DNA of 64,000 nt, from contig NZ_CP139148.1 of NCBI RefSeq assembly GCF_034058155.1, forward strand, positions 3,286,001 through 3,350,000. Reading direction: 5' to 3'. This DNA comes from Flavobacterium sp. KACC 22761. GTDB taxonomy: Bacteria > Bacteroidota > Bacteroidia > Flavobacteriales > Flavobacteriaceae. The position numbers were made by a program, and so were the translations under genes. Each line of letters opens with the position of its first letter. Position 1 is the stretch's first letter. Shown in pieces: positions 1 to 8,876 of this stretch. Under the pieces are notes generated by a model. It searched no databases. It had not been told where the DNA came from and saw nothing but the letters and a program-made list of their open reading frames with translations.

Positions 1-709
1 TGTAATCTCCAAAAATATCTAAAAGGTAAATTCCAGCTTCGTCCATTAAATCTTGAAAATCTTTTAAAGTCAGTGCTTTTACTTTTTCGGTAAAATGAAA
101 TTTTCGGCCTTGATCTTCAAAATCTATTTCTTTGAAAATATGACCATCTTCAACATATCTTTTAATGTGAAAATCGATTCCGTCAACCGTTTTGACTTCT
201 TCAGGAACAAGAGTTTCAATAACTTGAGTCACATTCATAAAATCGATTACCGCAAAACCATATTCAGACAAGCTTTCTTTAATGGCTTTTAGGGTTGTCA
301 GATTGTCATCGTCGCTTTCGAAATAGCCAAAACTTGTAAAAAGATTAAAAATGGCATCAAATTTTTCTTCAAATGGTTCACGCATGTCGTGCACTTTGAA
401 ATGAAGATTTTCGTTGCTGTTTTTGCTGGCTTCGGCAATACTGTTTTCAGATAAATCGGCGCCCAAAACATTAAACCCTAACTGATTTAAATAAATAGAG
501 TGTCTTCCTTTTCCGCAAGCCAAATCTAATACTTTTGCTTTTTCTGGCAAGTTCAGGTAATGCGTTAAGTTGTCCATGAAAATCTGAGCTTCTCTATAGT
601 TTCTATCCTTATAAAGAATATGATAATAGGGAGTATCAAACCATGATGTAAACCAGTTTTCAGTGTTACGATCTTGATTAGGTGTTGATGAGTTCGGTGC
701 TTCAGACAT
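1..709 (-). CDS. class I SAM-dependent methyltransferase (3' part outside window)
   Basis: About 236 residues are visible, starting at the ATG complementary to 707-709; the C-terminus runs off the left edge. The Rossmann methyltransferase motif I reads VLDLACGKGRHS near residue 60, followed by an acidic loop (GADLS) that would bind the SAM ribose and a motif FDAIFNLFTSFGYF near residue 117. This is the layout of small Methyltransf_11/25-type enzymes. The substrate cannot be told from sequence. It is divergent from the RNA methyltransferase at 821, and the two -7 boxes sit side by side between them. Confidence 0.85.
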   Translation of the reverse strand, partial: MSEAPNSSTPNQDRNTENWFTSWFDTPYYHILYKDRNYREAQIFMDNLTHYLNLPEKAKVLDLACGKGRHSIYLNQLGFNVLGADLSENSIAEASKNSNENLHFKVHDMREPFEEKFDAIFNLFTSFGYFESDDDNLTTLKAIKESLSEYGFAVIDFMNVTQVIETLVPEEVKTVDGIDFHIKRYVEDGHIFKEIDFEDQGRKFHFTEKVKALTLKDFQDLMDEAGIYLLDIFGDY

Positions 710-739
710 TTATTCTATTTCAATTAATTCAAAGTCCGG

Positions 740-758
740 CAAATTTAGTGTATTTTTG
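740..758. promoter_or_regulatory. divergent -7 boxes for the two methyltransferase genes
   Basis: TAAATTTG reads leftward at 740-747 (31 nt from the ATG at 709) and TATTTTTG reads rightward at 751-758. Both fit the Bacteroidota -7 consensus TAnnTTTG. I did not find a clear -33 TTG for either, so the assignment rests on the -7 boxes alone. Confidence 0.5.
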
Positions 759-820
759 CCGAAAAATAACTATTTCGCTATCATAGGTAATGGTGATTGG
801 CTTTTTTTAATTGAAAAAAA

Positions 821-1978
821 ATGGAAGAAAATTTTAAAATGATAGCCAAATGTTTTTTTGGTTTCGAAGAAATATTAGAGAATGAATTGCGCGCACTTGG
901 TGCTCAAGATGTTGAGAAAGGCGTGCGAATGGTAAGTTTTAAAGGAGATAAAGGTTTTATGTACAAAGCCAATTTGTCACTTAGAACAGCACTTAAGGTT
1001 TTGAAGCCAATTTATTCTTTTAGAGCAAACAACGATCAAGCTTTGTATAAAGGAATTTCAGGCATGAATTGGGCTAAATTTCTAAATGCCAATCAAACTT
1101 TTGTGATTGATACAACCGTGCATTCGACTTACTTTAACCATTCTGAGTTTGTTTCACAAAAATGTAAAGATGCGATTGTTGACCAATTTAGAGAAAGAAC
1201 AGGCCAGCGCCCAAGTATTGACAAACAACATCCAGATTTGCGAATCAACATTCATATTGACAAAGATCAGGTTTCGGTTTCTTTAGATACTTCTGGAGCT
1301 TCACTTCATCAGCGTGGTTATAGAACAGCTACAAATATTGCGCCTATTAATGAGGTTTTGGCAGCTGGAATTCTTTTGTTATCAGGTTGGGACGGGCAAA
1401 GTCATTTTCTAGATCCAATGTGTGGTTCAGGTACTTTCTTGGCAGAAGCGGCAATGATTGCCTGCAACATTGCGGCAAACATCAACAGAAAAGAATTTGC
1501 TTTTGAAAAATGGAAAGACTGGGATAATGACTTATTTGACAAGATTGTCGATAGTTTGATGAAAAAAACTAGAGAGTTTCATTATACAATTAAAGGTTTT
1601 GACAAAGCACCAAGTGCAATCGGCAAAGCAAAAGACAATATAAGAAATGCAAATCTTGAGGATTATGTGACCATTCGCGAAGACAACTTTTTTGATACTG
1701 AAAAAGAAGTAGAAGGCAAGTTACATATTGTTTTCAATCCGCCTTATGATGAGCGTTTGGACATTCATATGGAAAGATTCTACGCTAGTATTGGCGATAC
1801 TTTGAAGAAAAATTATCCAGGAACAAACGCTTGGTTCATTACAGCAAACTTGGAAGCCTTAAAGTTTGTTGGATTGAAACCTTCAAGAAAAATCAAACTT
1901 TTCAACGGAAGTCTTGAAGCACGTTTGGTTAAATACGAAATGTACGAAGGAAGCAAGAGAACGAAATTTCAACAATAA
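821..1978 (+). CDS. THUMP-domain class I RNA methyltransferase (RlmL N-half/YpsC type)
   Basis: 385 residues. The N-terminal third is a ferredoxin-like plus THUMP RNA-binding region. A Rossmann methyltransferase follows, with DPMCGSGTF near residue 198 (SAM binding) and the N6/N2-type catalytic motif NPPYDE near 306. In E. coli the homologous half of RlmL makes m2G2445 in 23S rRNA; here the second (RlmK) half is absent, as in stand-alone YpsC-type proteins. Start at 821 is chosen; an in-frame ATG at 839 is an alternative. The exact target nucleotide is inferred from family only. Confidence 0.88.
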   Translation: MEENFKMIAKCFFGFEEILENELRALGAQDVEKGVRMVSFKGDKGFMYKANLSLRTALKVLKPIYSFRANNDQALYKGISGMNWAKFLNANQTFVIDTTVHSTYFNHSEFVSQKCKDAIVDQFRERTGQRPSIDKQHPDLRINIHIDKDQVSVSLDTSGASLHQRGYRTATNIAPINEVLAAGILLLSGWDGQSHFLDPMCGSGTFLAEAAMIACNIAANINRKEFAFEKWKDWDNDLFDKIVDSLMKKTREFHYTIKGFDKAPSAIGKAKDNIRNANLEDYVTIREDNFFDTEKEVEGKLHIVFNPPYDERLDIHMERFYASIGDTLKKNYPGTNAWFITANLEALKFVGLKPSRKIKLFNGSLEARLVKYEMYEGSKRTKFQQ

Positions 1979-2107
1979 GGTTCTAAGGTGCTAAGCTTCT
2001 AAAGGACTAAGAAATTTAGCTTTAAGTATAAAAGATGATTCAGGTTTTAAGGGATTAAGTCCAAAGAAAGAAACCTTAGAATCTTAGCACCTCAGCACCT
2101 TAGCAAC
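1979..2107. repeat. CTAAG-word hairpin, locus 1
   Basis: The left arm (1979-2012) repeats the word nnCTAAG about four times. The right arm (2071-2107) carries its complement CTTAG four to five times. The arms pair over most of their length with scattered mismatches. The element fills the gap between two same-strand genes and starts directly after the stop codon at 1978. Confidence 0.85.
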
Positions 2108-2117
2108 TATAAAAATA

Positions 2118-2354
2118 ATGACAAAACTACAAGTAAGAGCTTTTTTATATCAATTAGGAACATTTGCAATTTTATTTATCGCAGGAAGATATGTAATTGC
2201 AATGTATACTGGATTAACTGGAATTTGGATTCCAATGACTTCTTTTGTTGTTGCGACTATTATTGGACCAAAATTCCAAGCGGTACGAACAAAAGATGGC
2301 GAAAAGCTTTTTATGAAATGGATTTTTATAAAAGGAATTAAAGAAATCGAATAA
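2118..2354 (+). CDS. small two-helix membrane protein, unknown function
   Basis: 78 residues with two hydrophobic segments (about 10-30 and 36-51) and a basic C-terminal tail that should lie in the cytoplasm. I do not recognise a named domain. It starts 11 nt after the hairpin repeat and ends 19 nt before the racemase gene on the same strand, so the two are probably co-transcribed. Length, codon use and clean start support a real gene; the function is unknown. Confidence 0.65.
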   Translation: MTKLQVRAFLYQLGTFAILFIAGRYVIAMYTGLTGIWIPMTSFVVATIIGPKFQAVRTKDGEKLFMKWIFIKGIKEIE

Positions 2355-2373
2355 TTTTTTAAAAAAGGCATTT

Positions 2374-3066
2374 ATGAGGAAAATTGGTCTTATTGGGGGA
2401 ATCAGTTGGGTTTCAACCGGAGATTATTACAAACTTATTAACGAAGGAATAAATGAAAGATTGGGAGGCTTGAACTTCTCAGAATGTTTGGTTTATTCTT
2501 TTAATTATGCTGATATTAAAAGAAATAACGACAACAACGATTGGGATTCGACTTTTGAAATGCTTTTAAAAGGATGCGAATTTTTGAAATCGGGTGGGGC
2601 GGAAGCGATTATTTTATGTGCCAACACCATGCATTTAATTGCTGACAGGCTTCAAGAAGCAATTGGTCTTCCGCTAATTCATATTGCTACAGCTACGGCG
2701 ATTGAAATTCAAAAGCAAAATATTAAGAAAGTTGCATTATTAGGAACCAAGTTTACAATGGAACTTGATTTCTTCAAAGAAAAGCTACAAGCAAAAGGAA
2801 TCGAAACGATAATTCCCGAAAATCAGGAAGACAAAGATTTTATTCATTACACTATTTTTGAAGAATTAGGCCGAGGATTGGTAACCGACGAAACTAAAAA
2901 ACGTTATTTAGAAATTGCCAATGATTTGATTTCAAAAGGTGCTGAAGGAATTATTTTAGGTTGTACCGAAATTCCTTTAGTAATAAAACCAGAAGATGTT
3001 TCGGTTGCTGTTTTTGATACTGCTTTGATCCATTCAAAAGCGGCGGTTGATTTTCAGTTGTCTTAA
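2374..3066 (+). CDS. aspartate/glutamate racemase family protein
   Basis: 230 residues, the usual family length. The enzyme class interconverts L and D amino acids with a pair of thiols and no cofactor. Both are present: Cys82 in CANTMH and Cys197 in GCTEIPL. The N-terminal IGLIGGISW motif is typical of the aspartate racemase (RacD) branch rather than MurI glutamate racemase. Substrate is probably aspartate or a related acid, which sequence cannot settle. A strong hairpin terminator follows. Confidence 0.85.
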   Translation: MRKIGLIGGISWVSTGDYYKLINEGINERLGGLNFSECLVYSFNYADIKRNNDNNDWDSTFEMLLKGCEFLKSGGAEAIILCANTMHLIADRLQEAIGLPLIHIATATAIEIQKQNIKKVALLGTKFTMELDFFKEKLQAKGIETIIPENQEDKDFIHYTIFEELGRGLVTDETKKRYLEIANDLISKGAEGIILGCTEIPLVIKPEDVSVAVFDTALIHSKAAVDFQLS

Positions 3067-3088
3067 TACGATTTAAAATAAAAGAAAG

Positions 3089-3125
3089 CCACGAATTCAG
3101 CATTTTGAATTCGTGGTTTTTTATT
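3089..3125. terminator. bidirectional intrinsic terminator
   Basis: An 11-bp perfect stem (3089-3099 with 3106-3116), 6-nt loop, then a T-run. A-rich sequence on the other flank gives a T-run on the opposite strand as well. It separates the convergent racemase and DUF6048-like genes. Confidence 0.9.
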
Positions 3126-3140
3126 TTGGAAATTATAACG

Positions 3141-3959
3141 TTATTTTTTAGGAGCTTTTTTAGCTGGCACCGGAATAACAGTTTTCTTCTTGTAAATAGG
3201 AATGAAATACGAAACAGTATAATTGAAACCAATTCCAAAACTTCCATCATAAGTCCTGTTAAATCCTGGAATATATAAATTGTCAAAACCATCTGGTTTT
3301 GTATTTGCAACCAACATTTTCAGTTGAACACCAAAACCTACAAAAACATTGTTGAATACTTTTGCTTTTACGCCCATTGCAACTTCAATCCAGCCTGCTG
3401 TAAGTCCGCTGTATTTTTGATGTTCTGTAATTGGAGGCATTTCACCCCAATACGGATTTGGATTGTAAATTTTGTAGCTGTTTAATTCTTGGCTAAAAGT
3501 ACTGAATCCGCCTCGTAAACCTATTGTAATTAAGTTTTCCATATCAAGCCAGTTTTGATACAAATTGTAGTCAAAACCACCTTTTATGTAAGTTCCAGTT
3601 GCAGTCGAATTTAATCGGTCGTCGTCAGTAGTTTTGTCTTCAAAACCAAGTTCGGCGGCCAAATAATATTTTTTTGTTAATCGCCAGTCACCAACAAATT
3701 CTACGCCTTTATAATCTTTGTCATATAAACCGCGAGTCAATTTGTACAAATCAACTCCAACACGAAGTCCATAGCGATCAGTTTTAATGCTGTCGGCTTT
3801 TTTTACTTCCTGTAATGCAGGTTTTGCTGTCGTCTCGGTTTTAGATTTTTCTGTAACAATTTCTTTGTTTACTGTAGTTGTTGGTGTTTCTTGAGCATAA
3901 CCCAAAAACATTGAAAACAATAAGCAAAAACTAGAAAGATATTTTAATGTGTACTTCAT
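3141..3959 (-). CDS. outer-membrane beta-barrel-like protein (DUF6048 type)
   Basis: 272 residues with an N-terminal signal peptide ending in GYAQ, a Thr/Lys-rich linker, then alternating amphipathic strands from residue 65 onward (for example RYGLRVGVDLY, KYYLAAELGFE), ending in a basic tail rich in Lys/Pro. This is the pattern of a small outer-membrane barrel. I recall a DUF6048 family next to DUF6452 and rlmD in Flavobacteriia, and the neighbours fit. It overlaps the upstream lipoprotein gene by 29 nt, so the two are translationally linked. Confidence 0.72.
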   Translation of the reverse strand: MKYTLKYLSSFCLLFSMFLGYAQETPTTTVNKEIVTEKSKTETTAKPALQEVKKADSIKTDRYGLRVGVDLYKLTRGLYDKDYKGVEFVGDWRLTKKYYLAAELGFEDKTTDDDRLNSTATGTYIKGGFDYNLYQNWLDMENLITIGLRGGFSTFSQELNSYKIYNPNPYWGEMPPITEHQKYSGLTAGWIEVAMGVKAKVFNNVFVGFGVQLKMLVANTKPDGFDNLYIPGFNRTYDGSFGIGFNYTVSYFIPIYKKKTVIPVPAKKAPKK

Positions 3960-4485
3960 TTTCTAATTCTATGTTATAATCATTTACATAAATTTGGGTC
4001 ATCCAAAAACCTTTTGAATCGGTGTCTTTTTTTTCAAATGGAGCAGTTCTCGGTATTCCGTCAGAAAGAGGATCAAGCTTGAAAATTGTTTTAAATCCGC
4101 AAGCCCTAGAAACATAAAGATTTTGACGGGTATAATAAAATGTTACTTGATCTGTATTTACTGCTGCCGGGTTTTCATTGCCAGAATCTAAAATGAAAGT
4201 ATAGGTTGTAGAATCTGCGTCTGTCTTTAATGGAATAGATATTTTGCTGGCGTTTGTAAGCTGTTTTGCTTCGTCGGTTGCCGCATTTTCATTAAAGATA
4301 ATTCCTTGGCTCATTCCTTCCCCAATTACTTTTAAATTTGTAACAGGTTTAAGTTGATTATTGGCATCATAAAATTCAATAACTAATCTGGGAGTCGTAG
4401 GCGTATTTGGATCGCAAATATCATCTTTCTCACAACTTGATAAGCCAAAAGTAAAAAGCAGTAAAACTGAAACTATTTTTTTCAT
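3931..4485 (-). CDS. lipoprotein, DUF6452 type
   Basis: 184 residues. The signal peptide ends in the lipobox GLSSC (Cys18), so the protein should be lipid-anchored. The mature part is rich in Asp and beta-strand segments and holds a second CD pair near residue 23. The name DUF6452 comes from my memory of this three-gene neighbourhood (rlmD, DUF6452, DUF6048). It begins 10 nt after rlmD ends and overlaps the next gene by 29 nt, so all three probably form one operon. Function unknown. Confidence 0.75.
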   Translation of the reverse strand: MKKIVSVLLLFTFGLSSCEKDDICDPNTPTTPRLVIEFYDANNQLKPVTNLKVIGEGMSQGIIFNENAATDEAKQLTNASKISIPLKTDADSTTYTFILDSGNENPAAVNTDQVTFYYTRQNLYVSRACGFKTIFKLDPLSDGIPRTAPFEKKDTDSKGFWMTQIYVNDYNIELENEVHIKISF

Positions 4486-4495
4486 TTAAAATTTA

Positions 4496-5908
4496 TTAGC
4501 GAAGTTCTAAAAGTACAACATTTTCAACATGATGCGTTTGCGGAAACATATCCACTGGACGTACTCTGGTAACTTTGTATTTTTCGTCCATTAAAGCTAA
4601 ATCACGTGCTTGTGTAGCCGAATTACAACTTACATAAACTACTTTTTTTGGAGCAATTTTCAAGATTTGATCAATTACCAATGCATGCATTCCATCTCTC
4701 GGCGGATCTGTAATGATAACATCAGGTTTGCCGTGTTGCGCAATAAAAGCTTCGTTGAAAACGACTTTCATGTCTCCAACAAAAAACTCACAATTAGTAA
4801 TGTTATTGCGTTCAGCATTTGCTTTTGCGTCTAAAATGGCTTCAGGAACACTTTCAACACCAATTACTTTTTTCGCTTTTTTCGAAACAAACTGAGCAAT
4901 AGTCCCAGTTCCTGTATATAAATCATACACGGTTTCGTTTCCTGTCAATCCAGCAAAATCGCGTGTAATTTTGTATAATTCGTAAGCTTGATCAGAATTT
5001 GTTTGATAGAAAGATTTAGCGTTGATGCTAAATTTCAAACCTTCCATTTCTTCCAAGATATAATCTCTTCCTTTATAAAGTTTGATATCTTGATCGTAAA
5101 TGGTATCATTTTGTTTTGCATTTACCACATATTGCAATGAGGTAATCTGCGGGAATTTTTCATATAAATGATCCAAAACCAACTCACGATTTGCTTTGTC
5201 ATCTTCAAAAAACTGAATCAAAACCATGATTTCGCCAGTTGAAGCGGTACGAATCATTAAAGTTCTCAATAATCCAGAATGCTCTCTTGGATTAAAAAAG
5301 ACTAAATTATGCTCATTAGCAAAAGCTCTAATTTCGTTTCTGATCGCATTTGAAGGATCTTCTTGCAAATGACATTTTTGGATATCTAGAATTTTATCCC
5401 ACATTTTTGGAATATGGAATCCTAATGCATTTCTGTTTCCTAGATCTTCAGTGCTTCCAATTTCTTTTTCAGTCAACCAACGGCTGTTTGAAAACGAAAA
5501 CTCCATTTTGTTTCTGTAGAAAAACTGTTTTTCTGAACCTAAAATATCTTCAAATTCAGGAAGTTCAACTTTTCCAATTCGTTGTAAATGATTTTTGACT
5601 TCATTTTGTTTGTAATACAACTGTTGGCTGTATTTCATATTTTGCCATTTGCATCCGCCGCAAACTCCAAAATGATCACAGATAGGATCAATACGGTGTT
5701 TTGATAATTCATGAAATTTTACGGCTTTTCCTTCGTAATATGCTTTTCTTTTTTTGAATGTCTGTACATCAACAACATCACCAGGCACAACATTCGGAAT
5801 AAAGATTACTTTTCCGTCTGGAGCTTTTGCAACTGATACTCCTTTTGCTCCTGCGTCTAATACTTCAATTTGATGAAAGACAACTTTGTCTGTATTTTTT
5901 CTTCCCAT
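4496..5908 (-). CDS. rlmD: 23S rRNA (uracil-5-)-methyltransferase RlmD
   Basis: 470 residues. An N-terminal TRAM RNA-binding domain spans about residues 8-65. Cysteines 77, 83 and 86 (CDHFGVCGGC) and a fourth near 181 form the [4Fe-4S] site of RumA/RlmD. The C-terminal Rossmann domain has VYDLYTGTGT for SAM, ITDPPRDG, and YVSCNSAT holding the catalytic cysteine. Together these match the enzyme that makes m5U1939 in 23S rRNA. The ATG lies only 4 nt from a TATTTTTG box, so the message is probably leaderless. Downstream genes encode envelope proteins with no obvious link to RNA. Confidence 0.93.
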   Translation of the reverse strand: MGRKNTDKVVFHQIEVLDAGAKGVSVAKAPDGKVIFIPNVVPGDVVDVQTFKKRKAYYEGKAVKFHELSKHRIDPICDHFGVCGGCKWQNMKYSQQLYYKQNEVKNHLQRIGKVELPEFEDILGSEKQFFYRNKMEFSFSNSRWLTEKEIGSTEDLGNRNALGFHIPKMWDKILDIQKCHLQEDPSNAIRNEIRAFANEHNLVFFNPREHSGLLRTLMIRTASTGEIMVLIQFFEDDKANRELVLDHLYEKFPQITSLQYVVNAKQNDTIYDQDIKLYKGRDYILEEMEGLKFSINAKSFYQTNSDQAYELYKITRDFAGLTGNETVYDLYTGTGTIAQFVSKKAKKVIGVESVPEAILDAKANAERNNITNCEFFVGDMKVVFNEAFIAQHGKPDVIITDPPRDGMHALVIDQILKIAPKKVVYVSCNSATQARDLALMDEKYKVTRVRPVDMFPQTHHVENVVLLELR

Positions 5909-5912
5909 AGCG

Positions 5913-5920
5913 CAAAAATA
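5913..5920 (-). promoter_or_regulatory. -7 box of rlmD, nearly leaderless
   Basis: TATTTTTG on the minus strand ends 4 nt before the rlmD ATG. With transcription starting about 5-7 nt after the box, the mRNA would begin at or next to the start codon. No good -33 TTG is seen. Confidence 0.5.
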
Positions 5921-6003
5921 AGGGTTTGAAAACTTTTATAAATTTAATTTTCAAAATATTTTATCAAATTGTGTAATTTAACACATAAATTAAGTTTAAA
6001 AGT

Positions 6004-6011
6004 TAACTTTG
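6004..6011 (+). promoter_or_regulatory. -7 box upstream of histidine kinase gene
   Basis: TAACTTTG matches TAnnTTTG and lies 57 nt before the ATG at 6069, inside the divergent rlmD/kinase gap. The -33 element is unclear. Confidence 0.45.
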
Positions 6012-6068
6012 TTTTTTGGTAATTTCCCCAAATGTCGCATTTTTAACCTATAGTATTGTTGTTTTTTT

Positions 6069-7118
6069 ATGAAGTTATATCATAATCTGTCACAAATAAG
6101 CTTCCTAAAAAAGAGCTATGTATTGAAATTTTTGTTTGTTGCCTTCATAGGAATACATATCCCTTTAATTGGTATTTTGTTCTTTGTGTTGTTTTCAGCG
6201 AACGATATTTCAGCAATTTCGATTTTGATTTTTGCCTTGGTTATGACTTTGGTAGCAACTCTTGCGACTTTATTTATTTTAAAAAAATTAATCAAGCCCA
6301 TCTCAATTGCCTCAAAATCTCTCGATGATTATCGAAATAATCGAAAACTTTCTGTTTTGCCTACTGAATATAATGATGAGGCTGGATTGTTAATGCGCAA
6401 TATTCAGGAATCAATTTACGAATCTGAAAGTTTTATCAACGAAAAACAAGATTTGATTTATATGCTTTCGCATGATTTGAAAAATTTTGCTGGAAATCCG
6501 CAAGGATTGGCGCGATTAATTTTAAGCGAAAATCCATCTGAGTCAGTAAAACATTTGGCAGAATTAATTTGTGAATCGACCAATTTACAATTTCGATACA
6601 TCGATAACTTTATAAAGCTTTTGAAAGAGCAAGATCAGGTCGCAAATCCTAATCCTGAAGCAAGAACAGTTGTTTTTTCAAATATTGTACATTTTATTAA
6701 TGAACAAGTCGAGCAAAGGCTTTTAGATAAAAACATTACAATGAATCTAAGTTTGGAAATTTCTGAAGCCGAACTTAGAATAGATGAAGGTTTGTTGATT
6801 CAAGTTTTGGTGAATTTGATTAGCAACGCTATCAAATTCTCTTTTTTTGATAGCGAGATTAAAGTTCGAATTTATAATGAAGATTCTAAATTAGCTATAA
6901 CAGTGGCAGATAAAGGCGTTGGTTTCGATAAAAATCAAATTGAGGAATTATTTAAAAAATTCACCAAAATGAGCCGATTGGGAACTGCAAACGAATTGTC
7001 AACCGGAATTGGCCTTTATTTATGCAAAAAAATAATCGAACGCCACAAAGGTACCTTGACAGCCAGTAGCGAAGGAAAAAACAAAGGCGCCGAATTTAAG
7101 ATTGAATTTGAGCTTTAG
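6069..7118 (+). CDS. sensor histidine kinase
   Basis: 349 residues. Two transmembrane helices (about 22-45 and 52-72) are separated by only a few residues, so there is almost no periplasmic sensor domain. A HAMP-like linker follows, then a HisKA helix with His135 in SHDLKN, and a HATPase domain with NLISNAIKF (N box), DKGVGF (G1) and STGIGLYLCKKI (G2). It should autophosphorylate at the membrane. No response regulator lies next to it, so it is an orphan kinase. The signal may be intramembrane or cytoplasmic. Confidence 0.9.
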   Translation: MKLYHNLSQISFLKKSYVLKFLFVAFIGIHIPLIGILFFVLFSANDISAISILIFALVMTLVATLATLFILKKLIKPISIASKSLDDYRNNRKLSVLPTEYNDEAGLLMRNIQESIYESESFINEKQDLIYMLSHDLKNFAGNPQGLARLILSENPSESVKHLAELICESTNLQFRYIDNFIKLLKEQDQVANPNPEARTVVFSNIVHFINEQVEQRLLDKNITMNLSLEISEAELRIDEGLLIQVLVNLISNAIKFSFFDSEIKVRIYNEDSKLAITVADKGVGFDKNQIEELFKKFTKMSRLGTANELSTGIGLYLCKKIIERHKGTLTASSEGKNKGAEFKIEFEL

Positions 7119-7126
7119 TTTTTTTT

Positions 7127-7190
7127 GGTTCTAAGGCACTAAAATGCTAAGGCGCTAAGATTGAAAATAAAACTTAGAATTTCAGTATCT
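7127..7190. repeat. CTAAG-word element, degenerate copy, locus 2
   Basis: GGTTCTAAG, TGCTAAG and CGCTAAG words at 7127-7162 face CTTAGAATTTCAG at 7170-7190. Arms pair only partly, so this looks like a decayed copy. It sits between convergent genes and touches the stop codon of the lipoprotein gene. Confidence 0.65.
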
Positions 7191-7600
7191 CAAAAAGCAG
7201 TATTTCGTAAAAAAGTTGGTTTCCCATCAACACAACCAATTCCATCTGGCGGAACAGGAACATCGCAAGTCGAGAAAATACCCCATTTTACATTAAATGC
7301 AGCTTCTGCTTCTGTATATGATTTTACTTTAGCTAAGAAATCTATCGTATTTATTTTTTTAGAATAAAGAATGTATTTGGCTGGACCACCACAAGCTTTT
7401 GCGCCAATTGCGGTAAAATCCCAATCTTTAGAATCGGTGCAAGGCGTAGTGTTTACTTGCGAAAGTGTTACAATTTCCTGGTACATTTTTTCTAATTTCT
7501 GAGCGTCCTCTTCCTGAGAAGCATTTGAATTGGCATCGTCATTATTGCAAGAAACAAATATCAAACAAAGTACAGCTAGTATAAAACTTGATTTTTTCAT
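7190..7600 (-). CDS. hypothetical lipoprotein
   Basis: 136 residues. The leader ends in the lipobox IFVSC (Cys18), followed by an Asn/Asp/Ser-rich tether. The mature part has four further cysteines (CTDSKDW, ACGG, STCDVP, GIGCVDG), which could form two disulfides in the periplasm or on the surface. I do not recognise a family. It is flanked on both sides by CTAAG-word repeats and appears to be transcribed alone. Confidence 0.7.
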   Translation of the reverse strand: MKKSSFILAVLCLIFVSCNNDDANSNASQEEDAQKLEKMYQEIVTLSQVNTTPCTDSKDWDFTAIGAKACGGPAKYILYSKKINTIDFLAKVKSYTEAEAAFNVKWGIFSTCDVPVPPDGIGCVDGKPTFLRNTAF

Positions 7601-7666
7601 GGTAAGTCATTGTTGGTTAGTTTTATATGTAGATGAGCAATATGAAGAAAGGTTGCGTGGTGGGAC

Positions 7667-7752
7667 AAGATACTGAGGCTCTAAGATTCTAAGTTGCTAA
7701 GTTCACAATCTCAGAAACTTAGAATCTTAGAATCTTAGAGCCTCAGTATCTT
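7667..7752. repeat. CTAAG-word hairpin, locus 3 (27-bp perfect arms)
   Basis: Positions 7667-7693 pair perfectly with 7726-7752 (27 bp). The arm is made of the words GATACTGAG, GCTCTAAG and ATTCTAAG. The inner part (TTGCTAAG against CTTAGAAT) also pairs partly. It lies between the stop codon of the aldo/keto reductase gene and the lipoprotein gene, both on the minus strand. Confidence 0.92.
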
Positions 7753-7755
7753 AGC

Positions 7756-8742
7756 CTACCATAAATGGTGAACGGAAGGTTTTATGTATTTTTCATAAAT
7801 CGCATTCATAGCATCGATTTTTTCAGGACTTATTTTAGGAAGATCGTAAACAGATAAATTTGATAAAACGTGATCAGCTTTTGAAGCGCCTGGAATAATA
7901 CAGCTAATTTCTTCAAAATTCAAAATCCATCGCAAAGCGATCGGAGCAAGATTAGGATTTTCTGGAAATAAAGCTTTCAATTCTTCAACGGCTTTTAGTC
8001 CTAATTCATAATCGATTCCAGAGAATGTTTCGCCTTTATCAAAAGCATCTCCATTACGATTGAAATTTCGGTGATCTTGAGGTTCAAAAGTAGTTTTCGA
8101 ATCAAATTTTCCGGTTAAAAGTCCGCTTGCTAGTGGAACTCTCGCAATAATTCCGATATCTTTTTTCTTTGCTTCAGAGAAAAACAATTGTGAAGGACGC
8201 TGGCGAAACAGATTAAAAATAATTTGGACCGTAGTTACATTTGAATACTCAATTGCTTTTAATGCTTCTTCGACTTTTTCTACGCTTACGCCAAGATTTA
8301 AAATTTTTCCTTGCTCTTTTAAGCGGTCAAACAATTCAAATATTTCTGGGCGATAATAAACTTCGGTAGGAGGACAGTGCAGTTGAATCAAGTCTAAAGT
8401 TTCTAAGCCCATTCTTTTTAAGCTGTCATCAACAAATTTTTGAAGCACTTTTGTTTGATATCCTTCATTTATATGCGGATTGATTTGGCGTCCGCATTTT
8501 GTAGCCACATAAATACGTTCAGAACGCGAACGTACTACACGTCCAACAGCAGTTTCGCTCAAACCATTTTCGTAAACATCGGCGCTATCGATAAAATTAA
8601 CACCGTTGTCAATTGCTGTGTTTATAAGCGCATCAGCAGTTTTATCGTCAAATCCTGATCCCCATTTTCCTCCAACTTGCCAAGTTCCAAGTGAGATTTC
8701 AGAGATATTAAAGTTCGTTTTTCCTAGTTTTCTGTAGTTCAT
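7756..8742 (-). CDS. aldo/keto reductase
   Basis: 328 residues with the (beta/alpha)8 barrel of the AKR family. The catalytic tetrad is visible: Asp52 and Tyr57 (FIDSADVYENG), Lys in VATKCG near residue 82, and His in LIQLHCP. The C-terminal NADPH-binding region includes CIIPGASK. It should reduce carbonyl compounds with NADPH in the cytoplasm. The closest group in memory is the YajO/IolS-like general AKRs; the substrate is open. It lies alone between two CTAAG-word hairpins. Confidence 0.9.
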   Translation of the reverse strand: MNYRKLGKTNFNISEISLGTWQVGGKWGSGFDDKTADALINTAIDNGVNFIDSADVYENGLSETAVGRVVRSRSERIYVATKCGRQINPHINEGYQTKVLQKFVDDSLKRMGLETLDLIQLHCPPTEVYYRPEIFELFDRLKEQGKILNLGVSVEKVEEALKAIEYSNVTTVQIIFNLFRQRPSQLFFSEAKKKDIGIIARVPLASGLLTGKFDSKTTFEPQDHRNFNRNGDAFDKGETFSGIDYELGLKAVEELKALFPENPNLAPIALRWILNFEEISCIIPGASKADHVLSNLSVYDLPKISPEKIDAMNAIYEKYIKPSVHHLW

Positions 8743-8749
8743 TTTTTTT

Positions 8750-8873
8750 AAGGTGCTAAGTTGCTAAGGTTCTGAGTTGCTAAGTTTTTTTATTTTAAGT
8801 TACTGAGATGCTTAAATTTGTAGATAAAGTATGGAAAACTTAGAGTCTTAGCAACTTAGAATCTTAGCATCTT
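8750..8873. repeat. CTAAG-word hairpin, locus 4
   Basis: The left arm 8750-8786 (GGTGCTAAG, TTGCTAAG, GTTCTGAG, TTGCTAAG) faces the right arm 8836-8872 (CTTAGAGTCTTAGCAACTTAGAATCTTAGC). Most of the arms pair. The element fills the whole gap between cysM and the aldo/keto reductase gene and ends 4 nt from the cysM stop codon. Confidence 0.88.
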
Positions 8874-8876
8874 TTT

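Noticed and set aside
6069-7118. A full two-component system
   Set aside because: Only the kinase is present; neither neighbour is a response regulator.
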